Shown piece by piece: positions 1 through 11,360 of a stretch of 64,000 bases of DNA; within the stretch, counting starts at the first letter, position 1, and each line of letters starts with the position of its first letter. The notes under the pieces are model-generated. The model was not told the origin of the DNA. It saw only the letters and a list, made by a program, of their open reading frames with translations, and did not search any database. Both the position numbers and the translations under genes were made by a program. This stretch comes from Bidens hawaiensis (lineage: Eukaryota; Streptophyta; Magnoliopsida; Asterales; Asteraceae): NCBI GenBank assembly GCA_021521415.1, contig JAIQDT010007389.1:49346-113345 (forward strand). Direction: 5' to 3'.

Positions 1-996
1 AGACATAAAGGCAGACAAAAATGCAAAGTTTTGTTCAGCTTCTTTTATGTTTACATTTGTTTGAGATGAGAATTGACTTGTAGATGATGAAGTTCCCGAT
101 CCTCCAGACGAACCTAAGATACCAGAAGATCCAATATTTCCAGCTGTGTAGAAACAGGCTCGTGGATCACTATATACTCTAGTTGCATTCTCATTTGCAG
201 CTTGAGTAAGGAACGCAGTCAGTGGAGAAATGGTTGAACTAAGAGGCATACTACCACCATAGAAAGAAGGATCTTGACTTTCCTTTGAAGATTTTTGACA
301 TTTAAGATTATATTCTTTGGCTTCAATCTTCTGTAAATATTCAATTGCAGTCAAATCTTCATTCAAGAAATAATTATTTTCCTTGAGAACCATTAAGAAT
401 GTGGAATAAGAACTTGGAAGTACTCTCTTAATAGTGTCAATTTTATCTCTCTCAGAGACTTCCAACTTCATCTTGTCCATCTCAGCAATCAAGTGATTGA
501 ATCTTGTTGTCATTTCTTCAACTGTCTCAGCTTTGAGTAAATTAAAGTTTATGAATTGAAACTTAAGCATCACCTTCCTGCTTTCAGCAGTATTTTCCAT
601 ACTCCTCATTCGGATATGTTGAAACAAAGAAGCACATATTTTTATGCTCCCTACTTGATGAAAAATATTCTCAGGCAAAACCATGGTTAGAGTAGAATAA
701 GCCTTTGTTTCTATCTCTAATGCTTTCTTTTCTTCAACTAAGTATTGTGAAATGGCCTTTGCTGTATAACCAATAGTCTCATCTCCAATCATATGTACTG
801 TATAGACTTCATCTAAACAATAAGAACAGTCCGGATGAACCGATCCTAGATGAGAACGAAACCTAGGTTCCCATTTGGCAAAATCACCGAACTTCATCAA
901 TCTTGGACATTTCGAATGTGAACCTATCTCGGTATCAAGTTGCAACATTTGTTGCATCAACATGTTCTGAGACGCTAATGCATACATACCGGCCAT
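1..996 (-). CDS. gag: Gag (UBN2-type) of element A, N-terminal 332 codons
   Basis: Copia Gag builds the virus-like particle that packages element RNA in the cytoplasm. The frame starts at ATG 996-994 (MAGMYALASQNM) and stays open through all 332 codons to the window edge, so it is partial but unbroken here. Visible hallmarks of copia Gag include FAKWEPRFRSHL near residue 50, the region around LPENIFHQVG, and EMTTRFNHLIAEMDKMKLE. The same protein is encoded by element B at 21610-22765, where it is frameshifted. The zinc knuckle would lie beyond the left edge. This start matches the position of the gag start in B, and the codon follows the motif-rich leader. An open frame suggests A is younger than B or under less decay. 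Confidence 0.8.
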   Translation of the reverse strand, partial: MAGMYALASQNMLMQQMLQLDTEIGSHSKCPRLMKFGDFAKWEPRFRSHLGSVHPDCSYCLDEVYTVHMIGDETIGYTAKAISQYLVEEKKALEIETKAYSTLTMVLPENIFHQVGSIKICASLFQHIRMRSMENTAESRKVMLKFQFINFNLLKAETVEEMTTRFNHLIAEMDKMKLEVSERDKIDTIKRVLPSSYSTFLMVLKENNYFLNEDLTAIEYLQKIEAKEYNLKCQKSSKESQDPSFYGGSMPLSSTISPLTAFLTQAANENATRVYSDPRACFYTAGNIGSSGILGSSGGSGTSSSTSQFSSQTNVNIKEAEQNFAFLSAFMS

Positions 997-1362
997 CTTC
1001 GATAAGTATCAAAAGTTAAAGATGAATAAGGTTAACGAACTATGAACAGTTTTAGCGAACTGTAAACAGTAAAATAACGAATCAACTCTTAACGAAGTCA
1101 ATATTGATCAGACAACTTAACGAATCAATCAACGAAACAGAAAATTAACGAATCAATAATGAATCACTGACGAATCACCAAGAATCAGCTTAGCGAATTA
1201 GAGAATAATCAGTAACGAATCACTAAGGAAAACTTAGCGAAATGATATAACGAATCGGCTACAGTTGATAACGAATCAACTATAACGAATCAGGTTGTTA
1301 CAACCGTTTGTAACAAACTCTGACACCTTATGCCACGTGGCAAAGGTTGTTAGGACACATAT
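997..1362 (-). other. Gag-proximal leader of element A, rich in AACGAATC motifs
   Basis: This non-coding stretch lies directly upstream of the gag ATG. TAACGAATC, AACGAACT and GCGAATTA variants recur every 20-40 bp. It ends with one copy of the unit that is triplicated in B at 23120-23334: the inverted repeat AGTTGAT...ATCAACT followed by GTTACAA...TTGTAAC. The final 5 bp are the TSD of the solo LTR. Confidence 0.7.
1358..1362. repeat. Target-site duplication, left copy (CATAT)
   Basis: CATAT directly precedes the TG of the solo LTR and is repeated exactly after its terminal CA at 4421-4425. Five bp is the usual TSD length for LTR elements. Confidence 0.9.
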
Positions 1363-4300
1363 TGTCACACCCCGACTAGGTAGTTGCGGAAGCGTAATAC
1401 GGGAATGTAACAGATAACACTGGTATCAACAACATTGTTTATAAAGAAAAATTCAACAGCTAAATTACATCATATTACATTGGTAGGTACTATGTTTACA
1501 AACTAGGTGAAAAACACATAACTGGTTTACGAGCTTCTTATACAGTATTATATCAGCGTCTATTCACAGCTATTCAACTTTCCTTCTAACACCAAGCATG
1601 TAAGCAAATCATTCCACTTTTGCTTTACCTGAAAAGCATGTTAAAACGGGTCAACTACGTCTAGTTGGTGAGTTTCAAGTTTCACGAGTATCAATGAAAT
1701 CAGTTCACGAGTTCGTAAAGTTTACAGTGTGTATGTATATATGTCTGTGTATGATGCATTATACTAAGCCACAAGTGAAACCGAAACGAGCTAAAACACA
1801 TGGCCTCCACTGCCCATGCACTCCCGTTGGCATTTAACAGCCACTTTGCCCCAAGTATGTACTATGTCTAACACCACATAGCAGTATGTAAAAATATAAT
1901 GACAATGTGCAACTGGGTTTACATATGTTCCGGCATACCCCTCCGGCTCTGTCAGTTGGGTTTGTCAAACCGATAGTACTATCCACACGTCACCGGCACG
2001 AAGTTAATCACTTGTGTTTGTGGGGACTTGTCAAGTGTTAGTACTTAGATAATCCACATCATCACACGTTTTCAAGTATATCAGTTTATGTAAACATGCT
2101 TTTCACCCCAAAAGTTCGTAAAACAGTTTAGAAAGTGGGGGTCGTGAAACTCACCTTATCGTAGTTCGCACAGAAATCACGTATCAATAAGTCAGATGCC
2201 TCGTTTATAGCCTGATTCCTATAAACGGTATCGTATCGTTAATGCTAGTACAGTGTTCAAACTAAATCGGGCTGTATAGATAATCTGGGTATAGCTGTTA
2301 GGTCCAGAACATGACCATAGTCTTAGATTGTGACGTTGTATACTATGAAATGTTTAAAACTGGATTTGACTCAGTTTCACCGTTTCCCGAGCCTAGCTCA
2401 GTTGATCGTTTATACGTTTCGGGATTAGGTAAGATCACATAAAACTTAAGTAAATATATTGATTGATAAAATAATTTGATTTATGAAAGAATTTTAAAGT
2501 TTCGGTGTCTAGTTTGATTGCAGGGCTCGTTTCCGTTTTCACACGGGTTTGATTATATAAAACGCGCACAATCCACCCGATTTGTCCGGAATTCTCGTAA
2601 AAAGTTCGCTTTTATCAATATCATTCAAAAATATGATATTTGACCACTTTTGACATTTTGACATACCAGTCAGTCCGTTAAACACAAAACTGCCGGTTTC
2701 GTTAAAACAATTATAATTTAAATCTTTGATTAATCATAACTAAATATGTACTTATATATAAATTATGTAAATTTTTGTAAAAATACATTAAGACATGGAG
2801 AATTTTATAAAAATATTTTCAGAAATTTTATGATTATTTATTTATTTATAAAAATTCATTTAATAGGTTATAATCGTGTAATAAATGGCCCGTTTATATC
2901 AAACGACCTCCGAAAAATCAGATAATTTTTACAAATGGCCTCAATATTATTACATAGCCCCTGCAAAATTTCCAGAACCTAACTCTTTTGACAAAATGCC
3001 TTTTTGTGCGTTTTTCGGCTGTTAAAATTCGGTTAAGCCATGATTGCACGAACCATACTTAGACATTTCCAATGATTCCCAAACTTTACCAGTGATCTTA
3101 CCATCACATATTAAACTCCAAAACCAAGTTTCATAATTTTTCAATATGTTTAGCTATTTTTCCCAAATAAACGCTCATAAACGGGAATAAATTCACCAAA
3201 TATTCTCCGTTTATCAAAAAATTACCAAATTTGAACAGGGACTCATTTATATGATCCCTAATGTCCCTGAAAGTTTTCACAAGCTAACAACAAGCACGTC
3301 ACAACCTAATACTAAACAGCCCCTAAACGAGTGTTACGGGTTTACCTTATCGGTTTTCGTTGAATTTTGCTAGCTTAAACGACTTTCCGGGTCTCGGGTT
3401 GCAAACTCAGTATATCTACATATCATATAACATCAAACCAAGCATAAATCATCCATGTAACAGCCTTGATAATTAGGGTTTCGGTTTTGGGTTCAAACCG
3501 AACTTTCTAACCGTAAAAACGTTGTATTCATGTTCTAATCCGCGTTTTTGACCAAAAAAGTATATGTTCCTGGTTTATAAATATGTTTAACATCAAAACA
3601 TGGTTTTACTTGATTTTTAGGGTTTTTGGATGATTAAACATGTTTAAAACTAACTAAAACATGTTTATAAGTTAATTATATGAATCAAACTTGGTTAAAT
3701 CTTCTTAAAACTTGACCTTACCTTAAGGTTTTGAAGAGGAGCTGATAGAACAGGGCTGGAGCTGCTTTGGACTTCAAAATTTTGTATGTTATAATGAATA
3801 AGAATGACTTAAGGATGAAGTTATATAAAAAAAAAATAATGTGATGTTTGGTGGGTATTCCGATCGGAAATAAAGAAGGCCCCATAATGGGCTGTTTTGG
3901 CCCATTAATTTAATTATACAAGCCCAAACATGAAAAGCCCACTTCAAATTTAGTTCGGGTTCGGTTTTTCGCAAGAAAATTAATTCGGGTGTGAGAAATA
4001 GCGCAAAAACGAGTGTTTTTCATCTTATTTTTGTAAAATAAGAAAAACGTACTGACTCGTTGTAAAATTCCAAAATATTTTCACGGATTGCTTAGAACAT
4101 GTCATATAAGTGTTTTATAAATCTTTTTCAGCTTAACGGATGCTACAATGCTTGTTTTGATATTAACGATTGCGTTTAAGCTTATAGCGTATCGATAAAC
4201 GAAACCTTTTTCGTTTAAAGAGTTTTAAACGTACTGGGGCCTAAATATCAATATGTTAGCCTCTATAACATAGATATAACTCGTATATGACCCCTCAGTA

Positions 4301-4420
4301 TGTATACGGGTTATAATTAGTATCGGTCGGTTACTCGTTTAAGCACTACGAATTAACCGATTTATCGTTTACTTGTTACGTAATGAATATAGTATACCTC
4401 GTTTTGTCATGAATGTCACA
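1363..4420 (-). mobile_element. Solo LTR (3058 bp) of a gypsy chromovirus related to element H
   Basis: The unit starts TGTCACACCCC, ends AATGTCACA and has perfect 5-bp TSDs, so the boundaries are exact. It contains no gag or pol. It resembles the LTR of element H in both termini (TGTCACACCC / TTGTCACA), in a GCGGAAGCGTAA block about 25-120 bp in, in a GGTTTGTCAAACC box with AGTACTA nearby, and in an ACAGTTTA..GTGGGG..GTGAA(A)CTCAC block. A solo LTR forms when the two LTRs of an element recombine. The minus orientation is inferred from H. Several short frames inside it look like chance. Confidence 0.85.
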
Positions 4421-5051
4421 CATATCCCAAAGTGGACGCGTGTCACACGAATCAGTTAATCCCAACTAACAAATTAGATCATACGAATCAACTATTACAA
4501 TGAACAGGCTAACAAATCACACGAATTGGTAACGAATTGACGAACTTGATGAACGAATCAAAGTGAACAGAATAACGAATCTTCATAGCGAACCAAGTTC
4601 ATCTTGAATCTTCAAATATTCATCAAGGATTTCCAGAAATCTGGAAATGATGAACATCAAAACCCAGAAACTTAGAAACCTTAAATCCGTAATACACTCT
4701 CGATACTTTACCAAAATCCACAAATTACCTACCAAATTACTCGTAACACAATCATGAATCCAAAACACTTAAACTCGTAACCAATTAACCTCGATTACTT
4801 GTCCAATTAAACCAAAACACACACCCTGTTTCAGCCTTAAACCAAAACCAATAACCAATCCACTCAAAACCAATCTAAACCTCAATTCAAATTCACAAAA
4901 CCATTCCATTACCTTAACCAACTCGGATTCAATCCAATTCGTCCATAATTCAATCAATTAAACTCAAAATTGATTCAAATTCACTCAAACAGAATATTAG
5001 CAAAATTAAAAACTAATCAAACACCAAATCAAATGTAATTGAGCCCCAACA
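4421..5051 (-). other. PBS-proximal leader of element A
   Basis: This is the rest of A's leader, displaced by the solo LTR. The first 5 bp are the right TSD copy. AACGAATC/ACGAATTG motifs continue to about 4600, followed by an A/C-rich tract. The segment around 4597-4650 matches the B leader near 23490-23560. I see no coding potential. Confidence 0.7.
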
Positions 5052-5063
5052 GCTCTGATACCA
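5052..5063 (-). promoter_or_regulatory. Primer-binding site of element A (initiator tRNA-Met)
   Basis: On the minus strand this reads TGGTATCAGAGC, the standard plant tRNA-iMet PBS, a few bases after the 5' LTR. It fixes the element's orientation and the LTR boundary. Confidence 0.9.
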
Positions 5064-5068
5064 CTTCT

Positions 5069-5602
5069 TGGAACCCGGTTGAATAATCGTATCAATCTAA
5101 TAACTAAAACACTAACATATCTCAGATCTGTGGATAATCTATTAATACGTTTATATAGATCTTAGCTCATAATTACTATAGATTTAGTGTAGTATATGTA
5201 TATATATTATCTGTATCTGTATATAGGTAGTTCGTATAAGATTATGATTGAAGATCGAGAGATCGTTTGGGCAACGTTTAGATAATTAACTCTCAAAACT
5301 TAAATTATGTGTGAACAGTGTTCACTATATATAGAAGACAGGTTTGGTTCGCTAACATCCCCAAGCGAACCAGACGCTACTTCGTTACAAACATAAATAG
5401 GCGAAACACCCCCTGATTCGTTAACATCCCCTAACTAATTAGGAGGGAATACACTTAATGTCTTAGTTCGCTAACGACCCCTAGCGAACTAGACTTTACA
5501 CATAACGAACTAGATAAAGATTAATCTAATTATTACATTAAATAATAAACAAAACGTTAACGACAAATACAAAGACTCAAGACCCAAAACCGTGTACTAA
5601 CA
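5069..5602 (-). repeat. 5' LTR of element A
   Basis: This LTR of about 534 bp ends CTAACA at 5602. Its other end next to the PBS is less sharp (TTGGAACC), so that edge may shift by a few bases. It shares the last 35 bp and the TATA block with the B LTRs. It contains two strong hairpins upstream of the TATA box: 5345-5372 (9-bp stem TGGTTCGCT) and 5464-5491 (10-bp stem TAGTTCGCTA). Confidence 0.8.
5324..5333 (-). promoter_or_regulatory. TATA box of LTR A
   Basis: CTATATATAG is conserved with B LTRs at 15433-15442 and 24195-24204. The element is on the minus strand, so transcription should start about 30 bp below this position. The hairpins lie upstream of it in U3. Confidence 0.6.
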
Positions 5603-6686
5603 CTTAATCACTGTAATATACTTTAAACTCCTATGAAAATATATTTGAAAGTATTTGATTATCTGTCATGAGTTTAATATGTTTTTATAATCATCATGAT
5701 AGTATTAGAAAACCAGTTGTATCACGCAAATGTGAGTTGTATAAAAACTCGAATGTCTCACCTTGTAAGTTTATAATAAACGAGTGCTTCCTGGTATTAT
5801 ACACCTTGGTTAAACACAATGTAGCATATTTAACTTAGTATAAACCCAATAAATATAACGAAAATCACGATATTAGAAAGTTTACACAATGGCATAATGT
5901 CTTACCTTGTATAGGCAGAGCTTCAGATTCGTGTATAAAAGTTTCTATCGATCGGAGAGGATATTGTTATGACTGCTCGGGGGTATTATACCAACTTCTA
6001 AATATAAGAAAAACTGAGAGAGAAATCAGTTTTAGGACGAAGAATGAAGGCTGATTTTCCCTCATCTTTATAGTTAAAATTTGGCCTCGCGTAGCGCGAA
6101 GCAACCATAGCTTGTCGAGTTAGCCCTAGCTAGGCCACGTGGCATGTAATGTGTCACTGATGCGTTACTTCCACGTCGCGTAGCGTGAAAGACGAAAGAG
6201 TTTTCGGATAAACGATAATGCTTCGTGTATCGCAAAGGGGCTTGAATGTCTTTCTTCGCGTAGCGCGAATGAACAAGTTTTCAAAAACACTAAGGCGGCT
6301 CTCATGCGGATCGCTGCGATGCGAACGTGCAAAGTTAAAATCGTGCCATCAAAGCACCACATTGCGCCCATCGCACTTCGCTTAAGCTCGTGCTCGTGCC
6401 CGTACGCGTCGGGTGCTTCTCACCATCCTCTAAGACCACTTTGTGTGATTTGTCTTATAAGAACATTATCATATAAAATAGCATTCTAATAAAGAGCTTA
6501 CTAGTTTTATAATCTAGCGATGTGGGATAAGAACTCACTTTCTTATTTACACCAAGGTGGAAGGATTCCATTTTCTTTCCTCCACCAATGTGGGATGGAA
6601 GTCACTTATTTCATTTTCTTCACTTTTCCTTTTTTTTATTATTGTTTCCCCTCCTTATTTTGAATCTCATCCTCGAGATCTATTGG
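5603..6686 (-). other. Probable 3' LTR / 3' region of element G, with CGCG-type palindromes
   Basis: No gene is supported here. The stretch lies just beyond the end of G's pol, so most of it is probably G's 3' LTR, but I cannot define TG/CA ends. It holds repeated GC-rich palindromes built on TCGCGTAGCGCGAA at about 6084-6100, 6174-6190, 6257-6272 and 6308-6324. It also has two near-identical boxes, GATGTGGGAT at 6519 and AATGTGGGAT at 6587. Short frames here look like chance. Confidence 0.45.
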
Positions 6687-8913
6687 AATAAGTGTGGATA
6701 CTTTCTTTTCATTTCTGAATCAAATTCTCAAGTACATTCTAGTCCACGCCTTGAATCACATTTCACTTTGACCAGAACTATTCTTTTATGTTTGAGATTC
6801 TTGATTTTTCTTTCTTCAATTTGCAAAAGTTTCTTAACGAATTTCAACTTTCGTTTACCTTTATATCTTGAATGGGTACTTTCAATGATTCATCAGCTAA
6901 ACAGTTCCTCAAGTTGCTTACATGAAATAAATTATGTATACCTGTCATTTCTTCTGGTAAATCTTGATGATAGGCTACTGGTCCAATGCGTTTGATAATT
7001 TGGAAAGGTCCAACAAACCTTGGATTCAACTTTCCTCCTTTGCCGAATCGAATTACCCCCTTCCATGGAGATACTTTCAGTAGAACTTTGTCTTCAACCT
7101 GAAATTTAATGGTATGTGTTGATGATCTTCATAACTCTTTTGACGATCTTGTGTTGTCTTTAATTATTCCTTAACTTGACTTATCTTGTTGGTAGTTTCT
7201 TGTAAGATTTCAGGACCTGATAATTGTTTTCCTCCTATTTATGCCCAACATACTGGGGTTCTACACTTTCGTCCATAATGTGCTTCAAATGGGGCAACAT
7301 TAATGCATGTATGATAACTGTTATTATAGGAGAATTCAATTAGTGGTAAATAGCCATCCCAATTTCCACCAGGATCTATTACACATGCTATTAGCATGTC
7401 TTCAAAAGTTTGTATGGTCCCTTCACTTTGATCGTCAGTCTGTGGATCGTATGCTGTGATCAAGGTTAACCTTGTTCCCATGGCTACATGGAAATTTTTC
7501 CAAAAATAAGAAGTGAAACGGCTATCCCAATCAGACACGATGGATAATGAAACTCCATGTAGTGAGACAACTTTGTCTACATACATTTGAGCTAATTGTT
7601 CGTTTTTAAAGTTTCATTCATTGGTATAAAATGAGCTGACTTGTTAATCTTTCCACAATTACCCAGATTGTGTCATTGCCTCTTCTTGTTGTAGGTAATT
7701 TAGTAACAAAATCCATTATTATTAATTCCTATTTCCATTCAAGCATTTCTAATTGTTGAAGTAATCCTGAAGGCTTTGATGTTCAACTTTAACTTTCAAA
7801 CGAGTTAAGCATTTCAAAACATAATTAGTTATGTGTTTTTTCATTCCTATCCACCAATTGAATTTCTTTAAATCTTGATACATTTTATCTGTTTCAGGAT
7901 GCATTGTATATTTAGATTTATGGGATTCTTCGAGAATTCTTTCTCGTAAATCTCTTATAACTGTACCAATTCTGTTCCTCATTCGGATAATTTCATCACT
8001 TCCTTTTTCAAGTAGATCAATGGTACTGTTTCATTTCTCATCAATAGTTTTATTTTCTTATATTGCTTGTTTCTGAGCATTTTTCACTTCATCAATTAAA
8101 CTGATTTGAAGTTCTAACCTTAGAGCTCGTACTCTTTTAGGTTTCTCATGCTATTTTCTACATAATGCATCAACTACGACATTAGATTAACCATCACGAT
8201 ATTGGATTTCATAATAATAATCGCTAATAATTTCCATCCAGCGTCTTTTGCTTAATGTTGAGCTCCTTTTTCCCAAAAATATATTTTAAACTTTTATGAT
8301 TTGTAAATGCAGTAAACCAACTGCCATATAGAGAATGTCTCCGGATCTTTAGGGCAAAAACTATTGCTCCCAATTCTAGATGATGTGTTGTGTAATTTTC
8401 TTCATGCTTCTTTACTTGTCTGGATGCATAAGTAATAAATTTTTTCACGTTGCATTGATACACATCCCAATATTGATATGGAAGCATCACAACAAACTAT
8501 GAAATCTTCAGTTCCTTCTGGTAATTCCAGTATCAGGGCATTTCTTAACTTTTTCTCCAAAGTTATAAAAGCTTCTTCTTGCATGGGTCCCTATTCATAC
8601 TTCACATTTTTACATGTAAACTTTGTTAACGAAACTGCTATTCGGGAAAAATCTTAAATGAAGCGTCAAGAATATCTTGCTAATCCTAAGAAACTTCGAA
8701 TTTCGGTAGGGGTTTTAAGAATTCCCATTTAGTGATAATTTCAATCTTGGCATGATCCACATGAATACCTTCGTGGTTAATCAAATGGCCTAGGACTTGT
8801 ACTTCTTGTAACCAAAACTCACACTTTGAGAACTTCGCATAAAGCTTCTCTTTTCTTAATAGTGTCAAAAGTGTATGAAGATGTTTGGTATGATTATCAT
8901 GAGTTTTGGAATA
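6687..8913 (-). pseudogene. pol: Element G pol, 3' part: RT end, RNase H, integrase, chromodomain-like tail
   Basis: Fragments in several frames align in order with intact H pol. RT/connection is at 8686-8913 (YSKTHDNH, FSKCEFWLQEVQVLGHLIN). RNase H is at 8224-8584, with [12 protein letters not shown]. The integrase zinc-binding region is at 7749-7982 ([12 protein letters not shown]). The integrase core is at 7239-7586, with SDWDSRFTSYFW then DPQTDDQSEGTIQT. The region with VGPFQIIKRIGPVAY is at 6844-7029, and a chromodomain-like end with VKVKCDSRRG and KYPHLFQ is at about 6687-6845. Multiple frameshifts and stops rule out function. The frame resumes across the LINE at 12178. Confidence 0.8.
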
Positions 8914-8920
8914 AATAAGT
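8914..8920. repeat. LINE target-site duplication, left copy (AATAAGT)
   Basis: AATAAGT is repeated exactly at 12171-12177. Removing the LINE plus one copy restores a continuous RT frame through the DDIL(I)YSK region of G, which supports both edges. Confidence 0.85.
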
Positions 8921-8939
8921 CAATCAATCAATCAGTCAA

Positions 8940-9827
8940 TCATACCAAGTGGAATCTCACCATGTCCTTTGAGAGGTTTAAGTCTAGAAAGTAATGTCTA
9001 ATCCTCTCATCCCAAGTCAATTTAGGTCGGCCTCTACCCCTCCTCCCCTGTATAGTAATGTTTTGTACGGATCTAACAGGATTCGTCGTTTTTCTTCTGT
9101 CCACATGTCCAAACCATCTCAATCTCAACTCTCTTATCTTGTTGGGTATGTTAGCTATCCCTCCCAAAGCAAACCATTTCTTATTCGGTCCAACCTTGTG
9201 TGCCCAGACCTTCAACGTTGCATTCTCATATCTGCTACCTCCATCTTCTGCAATTGTGCGTTCTTGATGGCCCAACAATCTTTTCCATATAACTTTGCAG
9301 GTCTAACTGCGACCCTATAAAAGTTTCCCTTTAATTTAGTTGGGAATCTGTTGTCGCATAATATACATGTGGCTGCTCTCCATCTACAACATCCTACCTA
9401 AAATTGATGGGCCGCATCATTGTCTAATCGTCCATCGTTCTAAACAAATGATCCTAGATACTTAAAATTCGTTACCCGCGTAACCACTTGCCCTTCAATG
9501 GTGATATGCGCTTCCTCATTGTCATTTACTCCACTAAAATCACAGTGGAGGTACTCCGTCTTAGAGCGAATAATCCTTAAACCTTTTGTCTCTAAGGTTG
9601 TTTGCCACTCCTATAGCCTTGTGTTTAGATCTTTTTTTCTCTCAGCAACTAACACAATATCGTCTGCGAACATTATGCACATCTGTATCCTTTATAAACT
9701 TCACAGGCCCTGGATCTGGCCTTCTACGCTCCCTGGCTTTGTCAATCTTAAACATATCATGTCCCCCCTGTTTTGTTTCTAAAAATTCATACATCCGTTT
9801 ATAGGCCTTGTTCTTTGCTTCTGACAT
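8940..9827 (-). pseudogene. LINE reverse transcriptase, C-terminal half and pre-RT stub
   Basis: LINE RT copies the element RNA at a nicked chromosomal target. The minus strand shows MSEAKNKAYKRMYEFL at 9827, the stretch just before the RT domain. FADDIVLVAERKKDL follows almost at once (about 9665-9620), carrying the YxDD-equivalent catalytic aspartates. Next come SKTEYLHCDFSG and the C-terminal RRLRWFGHVDRR-type end, seen here as LRLRWFGHVDRRK at 8940-9278. The usual several hundred residues of RT fingers and palm are missing between the first two blocks. At least one stop (about 9612) and frameshifts are present. Confidence 0.8.
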
Positions 9828-10920
9828 TGCCTTCTTCGCCTCTCTCTTGGCCGTTTGTAAGTCTCCCTCAATTCCAGTCGCTCCTCATCATTTGTGCACC
9901 TCATAAGCTTCTTAAAGCTTACTTGTTTGTCCCTTATCTTGCCTAATACAACCTCGTTCCACCACTAACACTCTTTATGCCCTCCTGCCTTTCTTGTTGT
10001 GACCCGAGAGTCTCCTTTGCTACTTGAATGATCTTTGTCGTCATAGCTTCCCATATCTGAGTTGAGTCCCCATTTAGTCGAGCCAATGTCTGCAACATGA
10101 GTTTATTCTTAAACAGTGGAAGATTTTCGTCCTTCAAATTTCCCCATCGAATTCTAGGTGTACATTTCCTCTCTCGAACAGTCATTATATTTTGAAGCCT
10201 ATATCTGCCACCAACAATCGATGTTAAGCCACAATCGTCTCCCCAGGTTTGACTTTACAGTCCTTCCACCAACGTCGGTCTCCCTGCCTCATAAAAAGGT
10301 AGTCAAATTCTGTGTTGCATCCGCTATTACTAAAAGTCATTAAATTTGAATTTGTTTTCTTGAAATACAAATTTATAATACCTAGGTCATGGGCCACCGC
10401 AAACTCTATAAGATATGTGTCGGTTTCATTCCTATCACGAAAATTGAAACCCTCATGTACTGCTTGAAAAGCATCGTTAGCCTTACCAATGTTTCCATTA
10501 AAATCACCTCCTATACGAATCCTCTCACCCCTAGTTATGCCCCCTACTACTACGTCTAGGAAAACCCAAAATTCCCTCTTTTTGTGATCCCATAAGCCTA
10601 TGTGAGGCGGGTACGCGCAAACTACCACCACTACTTCCTCTCCTAATACTAATCTCAACACCATAATCATGTCATTATGTCTTATCACCTCCACCACACT
10701 ACTTTGTAGTTCTTTAGCCACTAGAAACCCCACTCGATACCTAGCTCCATCAAACCCCGAGTACCACAACTTATACCCATTACACTCAGCCCTTCTATGC
10801 CCTTTCCACTTAGTCTCCTGGAGGCATGCTATCTGCACCTTGCGACTTTAAAGCACATCTACCAATTCTAGCAACTTACTATTTAGTGTTCCTATATTCC
10901 AAAAAGCCAAATGCAATATA
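9828..10920 (-). pseudogene. LINE AP-type endonuclease and linker
   Basis: The endonuclease nicks target DNA to prime reverse transcription. The domain begins near 10920 with FWNIGTLNSKLLELVDVL, meets an in-frame stop at about 10851, and continues IACLQETKWKG, holding the catalytic ETK. Further on are GGDFNGNIG, which covers the catalytic D and N residues, and NSNLMTFSNSGCNTEFDYLF near the C-terminal D. The final catalytic histidine region is unclear. The linker 9943-10185 (TPRIRWGNLKDE) is typical of plant RTE elements. A frameshift near 10200 separates linker and nuclease. Confidence 0.8.
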
Positions 10921-11206
10921 TGCCCCCTATTTTTACCCTTACCTACACCCCTAGTTTAAGGACATGGTCTCAAGTAATAGTCATGACTCCTACGCTCTAT
11001 GATCATAATTAATCACACAAACACAAGAAATAGAAAACCCAATCTAAATATGTAAAACCACGTATCACAAGTCAAAGAACACCCAGTCACACACAAAACG
11101 CGCCACAACTATGAACCCAAGAGTATTCACAAAAACCCACGGTGTGTTAATAAAATATTGTTTAGAAAATAGTATTGAATTTTAGTATACTCAATTATAT
11201 TTAGGT

Positions 11207-11360
11207 TTGAGTCTTATTTCCTCCAGCTCCCTTGCTATTGTAGCAGCTCCGGCCTTTGCCTCATCTAAGGGGTCGGGGGTGGGGTTTAGAAAGAGTAAAG
11301 TTACTAGTTATGCCTGCCCGGCAGTGAAAAAGCAATCGATCGTACGACCCCTTCAAATAT
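11207..11360 (+). other. Possible captured host exon (plastid-transit-peptide-like)
   Basis: A plus-strand frame starts MSLISSSSLAIVAAPAFA and continues about 50 residues. It is rich in S, A, K and R with almost no acidic residues, a composition typical of chloroplast transit peptides. It is more GC-rich than its surroundings. After about codon 50 it turns into AT-rich, apparently intronic sequence. I could not name the gene. A chance frame cannot be excluded. Confidence 0.2.

Larger units (their letters stand above)
1..5602 (-). mobile_element. Element A: Ty1/copia retrotransposon, 5' part, cut by window edge
   Basis: The minus strand reads 5' LTR (5069-5602), PBS, a long motif-rich leader, then gag running off the left edge. 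Pol and the 3' LTR lie outside the window, so its TSD cannot be checked. It is a close relative of element B: the gag proteins are largely collinear, and the LTRs share the TATA region, the hairpin layout and the end CTAACA. The leader was later hit by a solo LTR at 1363-4420. The SIRE-like lineage is inferred from B and C, whose pol can be read. Confidence 0.85.

Noticed and set aside
6588..6995. 135-codon plus-strand frame, hydrophobic
   Set aside because: It lies antisense to the chromodomain-like end of G pol and its hydrophobicity comes from T-rich sequence.
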